A DNA stretch of 64,000 nucleotides from Urophycis tenuis (lineage: Eukaryota > Chordata > Actinopteri > Gadiformes > Phycidae), in NCBI GenBank assembly GCA_036785325.1, contig JAXIVH010000326.1, positions 81,001 to 145,000 of the forward strand, given 5' to 3'. Both the position numbers and the translations under genes were made by a program. The notes beneath the pieces were generated by a model that worked only from the letters and a program-made list of their open reading frames with translations, was not told the DNA's origin and ran no database searches. How positions within the stretch are numbered: position 1 is the first letter of the stretch; every line of letters begins with the position of its first letter. This document shows positions 53,562 to 64,000 of this stretch, one piece after another.

Positions 53562-55440
53562 TGCAGGTTGAGACTACAGTGACTGATGGAAAAGTAACAT
53601 TTTGAATATTTTCCCATTTTTCTTTTCAGGATATCTTTCAAAAAGTGGTTCTTATGATACTGAGTCAACTGCCTATATTGAGAGGAAGAACCCCCCCTTT
53701 TTTTTCCATGTGACAGTAATGAAAACGGTACAGCCTTATGCTGCACCCACCAGCCCCTCAGCGACATCCCAGGTTTTACTTCAACAAATGTAACATCGCT
53801 CAACCTAAGTCACACAGAGATACAAGAAATGGGTCATCATCATTTCTCTGGTATACCAAATCTTACCATTCTGAAAATGACGTGGAATTGTGATCCTAAA
53901 AGCATGAGAACCATAAACGGCCACACCTGTCGAGTCAAAATACACAAGGATGCCTTCAGTAGTTTGCACTACCTAACTTCTCTTCATCTGGCAGGAAACA
54001 GCCTCACCACCTTACCCTGGTTACCTGAAAGCATCAGGGTCCTGGATCTGGAGAGTAACTGCATTTTTAACATCTTTGACCCTTTAGGAACTCCACATCT
54101 AGAGCAGCTGCTCCTCACAATGAACTGTTATTATGATAGCCCTTGCTACCAGTCATTTTACATCCATAAGGATGTTTACAAGGAGCTATCAAATCTAAAA
54201 AATTTAACCCTAGGGTACAACAATTTGACATCGCTATCACTAGGGTTACCAGCTTCACTCATAGCTCTGGACTTAAAGGAGAATAAAATAACTGAGATTC
54301 CAGAAGGGGCATTTGCCATGTTTCCCAACCTGAAGGATTTAAATCTGGAATGGAATTGTCAGCGTTGTGACCATGCAGCCCGCCCTTGTTTCCCTTGTCC
54401 TAAGAATGCCTCCCTACAGCTTCACACAAACTCACTCTATGCCAAAAATAGCTCCATTAATTTTCTGAGCTTGAGAGGAAACTCTTTGCACAATTTTCCA
54501 GAGGGTCTTTTTCTTCCTTTGACAAATTTGAGGAGGTTGGATCTATCTGACAACTACTTGGCCTACGCCATCCGTAATGGTACCTTCTTTACAGAGCTGA
54601 AGCAGTTAACATGGATCAGCCTCATGTATAACTTTCAACCCCTGAAGGCATTTCCTGCACTGAGCCTTTCACCACACCTGGCCAATGTCTCAAATCTAGA
54701 AACCCTTCTGCTCAGCGGGAACTTTTTCAGAACAGTTTCAGCGCAAAGCCTTGTCATTCTGTCCAGACTTAAAAAACTAAAGATGCTGGAGTTGCGCATG
54801 AATTTCATAACATATTACAACTTCAGCACTCTTGGAATGTTGTCTTCCCTTAGGAGATTCGATCTCTCCCAGAACGAATTAAGTTATCTCCCTTGCAATG
54901 TCTCATCTGGATACTCTTCAGAACAAGGCCCTCAGGATACAAATGTTTTCAAAGGCTTTTCTGATATACCTATACGACAAGTATCAACACACATTTATCA
55001 AACTGTGACTGAAAGTGACACTTGTATTTGAAATGTGGTATTTCAAACAGAAATTCTGCCGAAATAACTTGACAATTGATCTTTCTCAAAATAATGTCAT
55101 GTTCCTTCGTAAAGATGTTTTCACTGGTATGGAAAATGTTGTGTGTTTGGACCTGTCTTACTACTATGCAAGCCAGGCATTAAAAGGTAAACTTTTCAGT
55201 CACTTGAAAAGTTTAGTCTACCTAGATATGTCATTCAATAGAATTGACCTATATTTTAGAGAGGCATTCACCGAGTTGAACAAGACTCTGAAGGTGCTGG
55301 ACCTCAGTCAAAATGAGTATCACTTCCGTATGAAGGGAATGGGTCATCGTCTGGAGTTTATTGGCAAGCTCACTAATTTAGAAGTCTTAAATATTGCAAA
55401 TAATGGTATGAGAATCAGCAATAATTACCTTGGTTCTTTT

Positions 55441-56532
55441 TAGAGCTGCAACGAATACTCGAGTAATTCGAGTACAAAAAAATCCTCGAATATTTTTTTT
55501 TGCCTCGAGTATTCGTTTTATCATCAATTTTGTTTAAGTAGTCACTTGCGTTCTGCCCGGCGGTCGTAACGCACGCAACGCTCGAGTCGCGTGCGTCACT
55601 GTTTACAGTTCGGACAGCGAACTTCATTGATGCTTCAACATCTTAACAGAAAGCATCCGTTTGTCAACAAGACCAGCTCATCCGAAGCCAGCACAAGGTA
55701 AATGCCCGTCCTCCACTCAACAGTAGCTTAACATTAGCCGATTTAACGCGATTGCTAACTGAGAAACACAGCAGCGCTGGTTTTAACGTAAGCTCTGCAT
55801 TTGTTGTAATCTATAATAATGCAAGTCTCGATGACGGCTAGTCCAAATGTGAACGAAAGCAGCGCACGAGAATAGCATTTTAATAATTGTAATAATTTAA
55901 AATGCCGTACATAAACACATATTAGGCTATTGCTTAAAGCAGATATGTAATCAGTTTGATTTAAAGTGACCTGGGCTAGATGGCAGTATGGCTATTTGCA
56001 TTATGTTGATTTTTTTTTTCTTTCTGTTTGTCTTTCACAGTACATCATCTCAGCAGCGGATGGACAGCTTTGTGTGGCATGTACCGCACTGCACTGTAGA
56101 ACAAGCTGCAGTGCTGACTGAGAGCATTTTAAACATGTTAACTTTTGTTTTATTTATTATTTATTTATTTATTATTATATCATTTTTTATTTGAAATAAT
56201 TGTTCCTGAAGAGGAAAGTGCAACATTAAGGCCAAATGGGCTTCACTTGTAGCTTACTTGTTGTATTTTTGTTATTTATTCTTCATTGAAATGTTCCTGT
56301 GTTATTACTAAAATGGACAAAGCCCAAAACTTTATACGTTGTATTATTGTTAATTATATTCTTTACTAAAAAGAGTAATTATATTTTCAGAAATAAAAGC
56401 CAATAGTTCGGTTTTACCAGGCCTGTTGTTTCTGTCACACATTATGCAATAGTATTGTTGTTTAAAAATCCCCCCAAAAAGCATCCGATTACTCGATTAA
56501 TCGCTGAAATATTCAGTAGAATACTCGACCTA
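55441..56532. mobile_element. Internally deleted hAT element in exon 2 of TLR9 copy 2
   Basis: 1,092 bp beginning TAGAGCTGCAACGAATACTC and ending AATACTCGACCTA, flanked by the 8-bp duplication GTTCTTTT (55433-55440 and 56533-56540). Near 55625-55697 one frame reads LMLQHLNRKHPFVNKTSSS and then a donor GTAAAT, a remnant of the BED-finger end of a transposase first exon. The rest is AT-rich and non-coding. It splits the LRR region of the receptor. Confidence 0.88.
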
Positions 56533-57732
56533 GTTCTTTTCCATGGCCGAAAATCACATGTCTTGGCAATCTTCTGTCATTACTACCTGATAATGTTACA
56601 GAATTTCCACCAGATTTTTCTGTCTTGGACCTCAGTTACAACCAGATTAGCTTTATTCCATTGAAGTTATTTAGCCAAGCCAAAGCTTTGCAGTGTCTCT
56701 ATCTCAATAACAACCGTCTCAAAGTGTTGTACCCCTTGTCACTCCCACCTCTACTGAAAAATGGCACCTCTCAGCAGTTGCTTACCCTGCATAGTAACTC
56801 TCTCAGCTGTGACTGTCACAACTCTGGATTGGAGGAATTTCTGCGGAGCACCAACACACATATTCCTTACATGACCACTGCTGTCCGGTGTGAATTCCCA
56901 GAGTCCCTGCAGGGAAAGAGTGTGCTGATTGTTGACCAACGTTCCTGTCAGGAGATCTACGGTGGCTTGGCCTTCCTCTTATGTACACTCTTCATATGTG
57001 CATTTATGGCTCTGCCGCTGTTAAGCCATCTCTATGGCTGGGATGTGTGGTACAGCCTACAGATCCTATGGGCTGGATGTAAGGGCTACTCGCATCCTTC
57101 TGCTAGTTGCTCACCAAAACACTATGATGCTTTTGTGGTGTTTGACACAAACAACCAGGCTGTGGGAGACTGGGTTTACAACGAGTTGGTTTTCCGCTTG
57201 GAAAGCTCAAGATACAGGAGATTCTGTCTCTGTTTAGAGGAAAGGGACTGGATTCCTGGGCTTTCTTCCATTGAAAACCTCCACCATGCTGTCTACAGCA
57301 GTGAGAAGACAGTGTTTGTGCTGTCCAATGGAACTACCAATGGTGTTGGTGGAGCAACGGTCAACGGTGTGATACGGCAGACGTTTTTCATGGTTCAGCA
57401 GAGGCTTCTGGATGAGAAGGTACACAACGAAGTTCAAGGATATAAAATGCTTGAATTCATTTATTTGCATTTAGCAACATTCCCATTATCTATGTTGTCT
57501 ATGTTGTTGGCAGCTTCTTATATATCTCTGATTTCATCTCAACAAGGTGGACGTAGCTGTTCTGGTACTGCTGGACAAGATGTTTCCCAAGCTGAAGTAC
57601 CTCCAACCTACCTCCAAGGATGAGATTGTGCAGGAAGTCAATGATGTCCTGGCCAAGAAATCCACAGGCCCAACCCCTATTCTGGAACCAAATGAGGACA
57701 GCACTTTCATCAGACAATCTTCAATTCTATGA

Positions 57733-58570
57733 CAACAACATGAATGAAAGTTTTACATAGGTTACACAATTATTTTTTCCAAGTTTTCACTTCTCTCTTG
57801 TTTAACAAACTAGCAACTGTTTCTTAAAAATGTGATGAAATGTATGTATTTGCCACTTGTGTTCAATAAAATGTTTTAATTTTGTTAGATTAGGGTTAGT
57901 CATTAATCATAGCCTTTATTGTGAAATTCGATAGTTATGATTGCCATTCTAAGTCTGTATTGCTTTGGCCTAGATGGGCATTAGTGATACCACCTGATTC
58001 TCTAGTTAGTATGTGTTGGTTATCACCATACAACCAAATAGGTACCTGACACAGCCATCCTCACTGATTCTTTAACGCTTGCTTGGTGCATTCCCCCCTG
58101 CACCCGACAGGTCGTTGGTACCTACAACCACGCTACATCACCTGTTTTCAGTATGCTGTGTGAACCTTGTAAGATGATGAAGAGATGTTTGTACCCTTCT
58201 CATGCACCATTGAATGCTGTATTACAACAATGCAATTTTTAATGTAAAAATGTGAGACATCACTGACTTTTAACAATAAACTGGCTATGCTGCAATTAAG
58301 ATGATTAATTACCACTCATATGTGTAACATTAAACGATGTAACATGTTAACATGCATTTTTGTGCTGATATATTGAGAAAGGATTAAAGCCTACAAGTTT
58401 TGGGTTGCAAACCTTTTCACTCGACATGTAGAAAAATAAACCACATGCCCTGTTATGGATACAAATTTGTTCCCTATGAGACCCTGTAGGCCTATCCAAG
58501 AACTGTGAGAAGGCATACTCCTTCTGAAGAAGACAGACGTCACATATACCTGTTGAATACCTTGTACAAA
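57733..58570. other. 3' flank of TLR9 copy 2
   Basis: No gene. AATAAA at 57865-57870 matches the copy 1 signal. 57903-58000 matches 32118-32215 after copy 1, then the similarity ends, which gives the outer edge of the duplication. Confidence 0.75.
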
Positions 58571-58574
58571 ATTG

Positions 58575-58581
58575 TGTGTGT

Positions 58582-58612
<31 letters not shown>

Positions 58613-58618
58613 GGGGGA
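58575..58618. repeat. (GT)n-(G)n microsatellite
   Basis: About eleven GT repeats followed by an uninterrupted run of about 22 G. Between the TLR9 pseudogene and the next gene. Confidence 0.95.
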
Positions 58619-58739
58619 TTTAGACTTCAGTGCTTGTTATAGTATTCCGTGGTTTGCTCGCCAGATAGGGAATGTAGTTAACAAATTTGAAGTCCGCGTG
58701 AATCAATGGATTGATGCGACCGTTAAAGAGAGACAACCA

Positions 58740-58953
58740 TTGACTGTGGAGACAACCCAATAACGGCTTCCCTCGTTGTGGAGCCGATCCTGCGCGCGGC
58801 GCGCACTGGATAGAGTGCGCGCTCATGCGGCACCGCCAGCAGGACGCGGGGTCAGAAGAGGAGGCTGAGCAGTTGACGAGATGACGCCAACGTTGCGATG
58901 GGTAGAAGCTGGACTTCCACAGTGATGGGGAGAGACGGAGCGTCTCCTGTCCG
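58740..58953 (+). other. Putative non-coding first exon of the ERC-like gene
   Basis: GC- and CpG-rich stretch (GCGCGCGGCGCGCACTGG core) unlike its AT-rich surroundings, ending CTGTCCG followed by a good donor GTAAGG at 58954. Contains a 19-codon upstream ORF starting at 58826. The 5' limit is unknown. Linking it to the coding exon at 60598 is inference from order and splice signals. Confidence 0.5.
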
Positions 58954-60597
58954 GTAAGGGTAGCCAGTGTGAAATGCGCTTTTGTTTTTTTGCAATAACT
59001 TTGTCATTCAAATCAGCGAAACTGTGTTATTCTGCGGGGCAGCCTGATTCTTATGTAATGCACTGAACTCATGCAGTCAGTCGTGTGCATATGACCACAA
59101 CTAATCCCCTCTGGAGAGCCATGGTCATAGTAGAGTTATTTGGCTTCGGTCGGCATGGCGTCTGCATGCACGCCGTCAACCACTCCCCTTTTTTCCCCCC
59201 GAAAAATAGGATCATGTCATGTATTGTAGTTTCGATGTCTCATAGTTAAAGTCCATAGTTCTTGCAGAGTACATCTTGTTTTGCACACCAACGCCATACG
59301 ATCATTTAGTTGTGGTCTCAACTTACACCAAAAAACTGACTGGTCAAATCATATCGGAGGAGGACGGTTAGTCTTCGCCAAAATGCAATGTAGCGTTTTT
59401 GCCAATTATATGTTATTTATATGTGTGTGAATAAGTTTATTTTACACTCATGTGTGCGATTTGACGGATATGCAATGCGTAAACTTTCGCTTCCCGCAAC
59501 TAAATTGCCTATTTGTTTAACTGACGTCAAACACACATTACGAATAAATTACGCATATTTCAGGACGACCTTACAGGAGTCTAAGCATTTTGAGAAATTC
59601 ATCTAGTGTAGTCTTAATGTGACTTACAGCATTTTAAAAGAGGCCTGCATGATTCCCACAGTAGCCTCGCTGTAGGCGATATGAGACTCAGCTTTATAGA
59701 CTAGATGTCATTTGCTTCTTGTTCCGTCGCGAGGCTTAATTCATTGTCTCTTACAATGATGGATAAAGGATTGGCAGCTGGGGTATGATTGACAACTACA
59801 TTTGACCAATCTCTCAGTTGCATCCCATTCAGCGACAGTGTACTACACCCTATCCTCTTAGATTAGAGGAGGGATTATGCATTGGATTTACATCCATTCT
59901 GCAATCGGTCCCTACGGTCTGGACCACTGAATTGCACTATTTTGGCTATCTACGCTTGCATATACGCGTTGTCATAATTCGTTATTCGTTATTTTCGTTT
60001 AGTCTGTGAAACATGGGTTAGGGTTAATACACACAAAGTTTTGAGATTGAGAGGTTTTGCCTATTCCTTTGTACCACTGAAATATTCCTGTACACTATGC
60101 ACCTACCTACACTGATTTTACACAATTAATAATTCTCCATTAACCTTAATTGTTCCGGTAAATTAGAGGTTTTCTGACCATTAGCATTGTGAGTGGGGTG
60201 AAACTGCGGTGCAGATGCTGTGCTGTCCATGGTGCTGAAAGGGCTGTCGTCCCAGACTGAAAATGACTAGGCCTGCAACCTACCGCTCGTATAGGACCCA
60301 TTCAACACCACATCATTGCATTTGGTGGAATCAATAACAGAGGACCATATCAGCTAATTGTGGTGATACAAAGTACATGTTTGTGTTGAAGGCAAATGCT
60401 CCCAATTAATGTCATGGTTGTGAATATGTTAACCCTGAATAGATAAACTTGCATTTACTGTGAATTATATATTAATTGCAGCCATACAATTTAGATATGC
60501 AATCAGTGTTTTGCACCGCCCCTGATGAAATGAGCTTTTGACTGTTATTATCCTGCTGTCATTTCTCTCAGTGTTTGTCCTTGTCTGTCCTTTCCAG
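58954..60597 (+). other. Putative intron 1 of the ERC-like gene
   Basis: 1.64 kb, donor GTAAGG and acceptor CTGTCCTTTCCAG with a good pyrimidine tract. No gene or clear repeat seen. Confidence 0.5.
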
Positions 60598-61738
60598 AAC
60601 CAACAATGCTCCTTTCTGAGAGCCAAAGAGTAGCAGAGTAGCATCTGCAGAGTCAATGCTACCTTGTTCTTTGAGAACCTCCCAAAGATTCAAGGCTGAT
60701 CCCTTATGCAATCTCCTCATCGTAGCGACCTGCCCCTGAGCTCTGCATTCCTCGCGGCGATGTCTTCTTCCATGATGGAGAGGTGAGACCGAAGAGGCCA
60801 AAAGGTGGCCTTCCTTCAAAACACAAAACAAAACAATGTTTCCCCAATCAATGAAGATGAGCATATGATCTTCAGTCCTTTTTCCCCCCTCAACGATGCC
60901 TTTGAACATCCGAGCTAAACCCTCCCAGAGCAAGCTGCCCGCCGCGTCCAAGGCCGGGGGGCACGGCGATGGGGGCGTGTCCTCCCGCTTCTCCAGGCCT
61001 CCCAAGCAGAGCAAGGGTAAGGAGGGGTCCGTCTCCACCCCGGGCTGCCGCTCCGGGCTGGGGCCGGGCTCCGTGTCCGGCGGGGGACCTCCACCGGCCG
61101 CCAAGCCGTCCGCCCGTCCCGGGTCCAAACCCAAAGCCAGGGGCGCGGTGGCGTCAGACGGCCGGAGAGCCTCCCATTCGGCGACGGCCCCAGGAGGGAA
61201 GACCTTCTCCATGGAGAACATCCAGTCGGTCAGCGCTGCCTATGCAACGTCAGGCACCATGTACCCCAGTGACTACGCTGCCCTGGAGCCCCCAGGGGGT
61301 TACCCCAAAGACACCATGACTTTGGGCAGGAGCACTGGCCGGGCCTCGCGCACTGGCCGCTCCACTGCTATGGGCAGCAGCCCCAACATCACTTTCTCGG
61401 GAATCCCACCACCGCCAGACCCCTACGGAAACCAGAACCATCACCTGCATCCAGGAGGCCCATCCAGCCTGAGGGTCCAGAGACTTCAGCCCACACAGGA
61501 CGGCCCGGGGGACGGAGGAGGGTCCCCGCTGGACCTCCAGGCCCAGCTCCGAGAACTTCAGAAGGAGAACGAGCAGCTCAGGAGAGAGATGGAAGTTGGG
61601 AGAGATGGGAGGAGATCAGTGAACAGCGTCAACTTTTGGAGCCCTGAGATGAAGCGAGACAGGGTGGTGAGGAGGGAGGAAGTTGTGAGGAACTCGATGC
61701 CCAAGGACCAGTACCGAGAGGACCGTGAGGACTGGCAG
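60598..61738 (+). CDS. erc2: ERC/ELKS/CAST-family protein, first coding exon (ERC2-like)
   Basis: Coding part 60896-61738, opened by ATG at 60896 and ended by donor GTGAGC at 61739. The 5' UTR (60598-60895) holds several short upstream ORFs. ERC proteins scaffold the presynaptic active zone, binding RIM, Munc13 and liprin through coiled coils. The encoded 281 residues start MPLNIRAKPSQSKLP. They have a basic Pro/Ser/Gly-rich N-terminus, then the family block KTFSMENIQSVSAAYATSG (residues about 103-121), YPKDTMTLGRSTGR, TAMGSSPNI, the first coiled-coil segment LDLQAQLRELQKENEQLRRE and VNFWSPEMKRDRVVRREE. The YPK-TMTLGR form is closer to what I recall of ERC2 than ERC1. The usual family start with SPRLPRSPRLGHRR is absent. 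Later exons lie outside the window. Confidence 0.75.
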
Positions 61739-62571
61739 GTGAGCACAGTGGCCCGTGTCTGACAGAAATTCGACGTGGGTCAAAAAACACTGCCTGTCTG
61801 CTACACCTCAAGCTCTTCACAAGTTCAACACTAAATCTCAATGTCAAATGCTATCAGAATCAAGCAGTATCGATCATGTTCACTGATAAGGCTCGATTCA
61901 ATTTATTGTAATTACATATGACAAAAGGTGGTAAGCTTCCAACCACACAGCAGGGTAAAGTGCAGGTATGGCCATTTATAATATTTGATTTTTTAGTCAA
62001 AAAGATATTCACTGTTTGATAGGTGACAAACGACAACAATAATTTGCTCCTAATTCCGATAACAACGAGATGGTGTCTGAACTGAAAATCAGGTCAATCA
62101 AAGCCAGCATCCATTTTCATCAGCTCATCAGTTCTGTCTCCAAGGGTGTGTTCAGGTACAACCGTCTGTGGGGCTGTGATAAAATAGCCGATGTTCCCAT
62201 GGAAACGCAGATAGCAACTAGAATGTCTAGCGTGCGTCGAGGTGTTTCCAGGCGGCTCTCAGGTTCTATAAATGATCAGCGCTCCCCTAAAGCTTTGTCG
62301 CCGGTGCTCCTGGCTTGGCGAGGATATAGGATGTTTGTCATGTGCCTGTGTGTAGCCATGTAGTCACCGCTTTGTCCCACTTCCCTCCCTTCCCCCTGCC
62401 CTCTCCCCTCCCTGCCTGCTTTTCTGCTTATTTGTCTGTCTGACTCCATTTTGTCCCATTTTGTCTTTAGGTGTCTCTACCTCTCCAGGTAACATTTTAT
62501 ATATCCTAGTGGCTCCATTGAGAAAAGTATAGTCCCCCTTGTGAGAGTTTCATTCAGTAATTCCCCCCTCT

Positions 62572-62597
62572 CTCTCACACACACACACACACACACA
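62572..62597. repeat. (CA)n microsatellite
   Basis: About twelve CA repeats after a CT-rich stretch. Confidence 0.9.
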
Positions 62598-63030
62598 TGC
62601 AATCTATGATTGTTGCGTTTCTCTGGCCGTCAGCAACAATTTGGCATTTAGAGCAGTTTCACTTCTCTTGGCTGTCAGTTCACTCTGTCTGGGCACAGTA
62701 TTACACCTGTGTGGAAAAAAGGAAGTTCTGTGTTTTTCAGACTGCTGACATCCTCAAGTCCTCAGCCACCATTAACGGCAACATCCTGTAGTTATTACAA
62801 ATAGAGAGACATATTTCGTGTTAAAATGAGTAATTCGTGTTATATGTGTCTCAGCTTATCCTCAACTGTGATGGCTTCTTCCTCTACAGGCCATACAGGC
62901 CATGACACCGTAGAGTCCATTAGTTGCTCTTTGTCCCCATATTTCTATCTCCCTTGTTCTCATTCTCAAGTTCCTTCTCTCTACCACATCACAGTTCCCT
63001 GCTGCTCTGTCTCTCTGTTCTTCAATCACA

Positions 63031-63031
63031 T

Positions 63032-63089
<58 letters not shown>

Positions 63090-63135
63090 GTGCGCGCACG
63101 CGCACACACACACACACGCGCGCACACACACGCAC
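63031..63135. repeat. (CA)n/(CG)n compound microsatellite
   Basis: A long CA run, then interrupted CACG/CGCA units. Confidence 0.95.
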
Positions 63136-63386
63136 AGCTTCTCGTTTACAGCAGACCATCAGTCCAGGCTGGTCCACGGCTGGCCACCCGCTCATCGATC
63201 GTTCCTTAAACTGGTCCAGCTCTGTCCACAGTTAGGTTTACACCATCTCGTTGCTGCCTGCGTGTCTCAGGGCACCTTCACATCCTCACAGACACATGTC
63301 CCATAGCGACAGAGACACCGATTTCCTTCTTATCAGACACCGCTGACCTTATTTTTGGGACCTTAAATCATGGACCTGCCCACACC

Positions 63387-63401
63387 CCCCCCCCCCCCCC
63401 A
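63387..63401. repeat. C homopolymer
   Basis: About 14 consecutive C. Confidence 0.9.
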
Positions 63402-63618
63402 TCTTTGCATTGTTATTCTGTGCCTTCCTTCCTCGGGCTCCCTCTGTGTGTGTCTCCTCTTCCTCTGACACAGCCAGGCTGCGATCCGCGTCTTGACACG
63501 ATGTCATGCTGGCATTACCATAAGCAATGTCACCTTCTCCTTTAGCAGCCAGTGACCAGGGCTCTCTACCCTCCACCATCTGTTTGTTTAGATGTTAACC
63601 TGTCAGAGTCTTTTCCTG

Positions 63619-63655
63619 TGCGTGTGCATGTGCGTGTGTGCGTGTGTGTGTGTGT

Positions 63656-63696
<41 letters not shown>

Positions 63697-63706
63697 TGTG
63701 TGTGTA
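63619..63706. repeat. (GT)n microsatellite
   Basis: Interrupted GT repeats with GCGT and GTAT variants. Confidence 0.95.
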
Positions 63707-64000
63707 CGTGACTAGAGTGTATTCCACCCAGTCTGTCTGTGTGTATTCAGTGGCAGCTTGTTGCATCGATTATATGTGTACATAATTCCCTCTCACCTCC
63801 TTCCCAAATCACGACTCTGGAGCCCTTGGCGTTCCCCTCTGTTGTCCTCTGTTGAGCCAACAGTGTTGGGACTCGCCTGTTTGCATATTGTCTGTGTGTC
63901 TTCACGGTATTTTTTATACATTTTTTTTGTATTTCTAATTTTAACTTCACACATTAAAGAGATTGCTGTCTCCATGGTTTCCAGTACTAGACTGGTGCAT

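Larger units (their letters stand above)
32838..57732 (+). pseudogene. tlr9: Toll-like receptor 9, copy 2 (pseudogene split by transposons)
   Basis: Tandem duplicate of copy 1. Exon 1 (ATG 32838-32840) is followed by TTAGGT instead of the GTAGGT donor of copy 1. Intron 1 is 20.8 kb, filled by a hAT and a DIRS. Exon 2 starts at 53630 and shares the one-base leader offset (C7T8 run). Lesions: a 20-nt deletion in the Z-loop region (junction 55026/55027) giving a stop at 55029; loss of about 216 nt near 55415; a hAT at 55441-56532; loss of about 27 nt near 56572; and a net +7 nt at 57601-57620 in exon 3 that changes the TIR end. The rest is close to copy 1: the LRR part 53829-55031, and 56625-57419 with membrane helix and TIR boxes 1 and 2. 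No full receptor can be made from it. Confidence 0.92.
61739..64000 (+). other. Intron of the ERC-like gene, with microsatellites
   Basis: Runs to the window edge. No further exon was recognised. It contains the CA/GT repeats listed separately and otherwise anonymous sequence. Confidence 0.65.

Noticed and set aside
60568..61221. 217-codon open frame antisense to the ERC-like coding exon
   Set aside because: It lies opposite a GC-rich coding exon with clear ERC motifs, where antisense frames stay open by composition. No recognisable domain.
62826..63235. Open frames across the CA repeats
   Set aside because: They consist of HTHT/CVCV repeats from the microsatellite with no conserved flank.

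Overview
This window looks like a transposon-dense stretch of teleost (ray-finned fish) nuclear DNA. The evidence is intron-bearing vertebrate genes with fish-type sequence, fish-type LINEs (L2, L1, Rex1-like), hAT, Harbinger-like and DIRS elements, tRNA-headed SINEs and long CA/GT microsatellites. The species cannot be read from the sequence. There is no rRNA, CRISPR or prokaryotic operon. Two host loci are present: a tandem pair of Toll-like receptor 9 (TLR9) copies (about 25.9-58.0 kb) and, downstream on the same strand, the 5' end of an ERC/ELKS/CAST active-zone scaffold gene (about 58.7 kb to beyond the window).

Layout. (1) 1-24.4 kb is a LINE-2 on the minus strand cut into three blocks. 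The cuts are a gypsy LTR element (1082-13709), a full-length L1 with both ORFs open (14500-20765) and a decayed autonomous hAT (21449-24345). Inside the gypsy element sits a second LTR element (1515-7571) whose integrase is encoded upstream of its reverse transcriptase, the gene order known from Gmr1. That element is itself broken by an L2 fragment and two SINEs. (2) 24.5-25.9 kb holds two overlapping Rex1-like LINE 3' ends. (3) TLR9 copy 1 has exon 1 ending in the ATG at 26350, exon 2 at 27630-30582 and exon 3 at 30703-30909. (4) TLR9 copy 2 has its exon 1 at about 32.8 kb and exon 2 at 53.6 kb. Its first intron has grown to about 20.8 kb, against 1.28 kb in copy 1, through a hAT (33076-36103) and a DIRS-like YR retrotransposon (37137-53561). 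The DIRS carries a Harbinger-like element (with a hAT, with a Rex1 LINE inside it), a SANT-exon-bearing miniature element and an intact gypsy/Mag-like LTR retrotransposon (48535-53363) whose LTRs are identical. (5) Copy 2's coding exons are broken by a 20-nt deletion, an in-frame deletion of about 216 nt, a 1.09-kb hAT with 8-bp target duplication and a frameshift in the last exon. (6) 58.7-64 kb carries a GC-rich putative non-coding first exon and the first coding exon of an ERC2-like gene, then intron.

How the parts relate. TLR9 would be an endosomal sensor of unmethylated CpG DNA signalling through its TIR domain; the ERC protein would scaffold the presynaptic active zone. They are neighbours, not partners. 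In both TLR9 copies the spliced leader and the LRR frame are offset by one base at a C/T homopolymer, so even the otherwise complete copy 1 may lack an intact signal-peptide reading frame. This needs checking against reads or cDNA.

I found no convincing new multi-gene system. The most unusual signals are the shared TLR9 leader offset, a repeated GTGCGCG-CGCAC dyad in the DIRS leader, the DIRS internal region that reads as the joined element ends, and a three-copy miniature element that carries a SANT/Myb-like exon between good splice sites.
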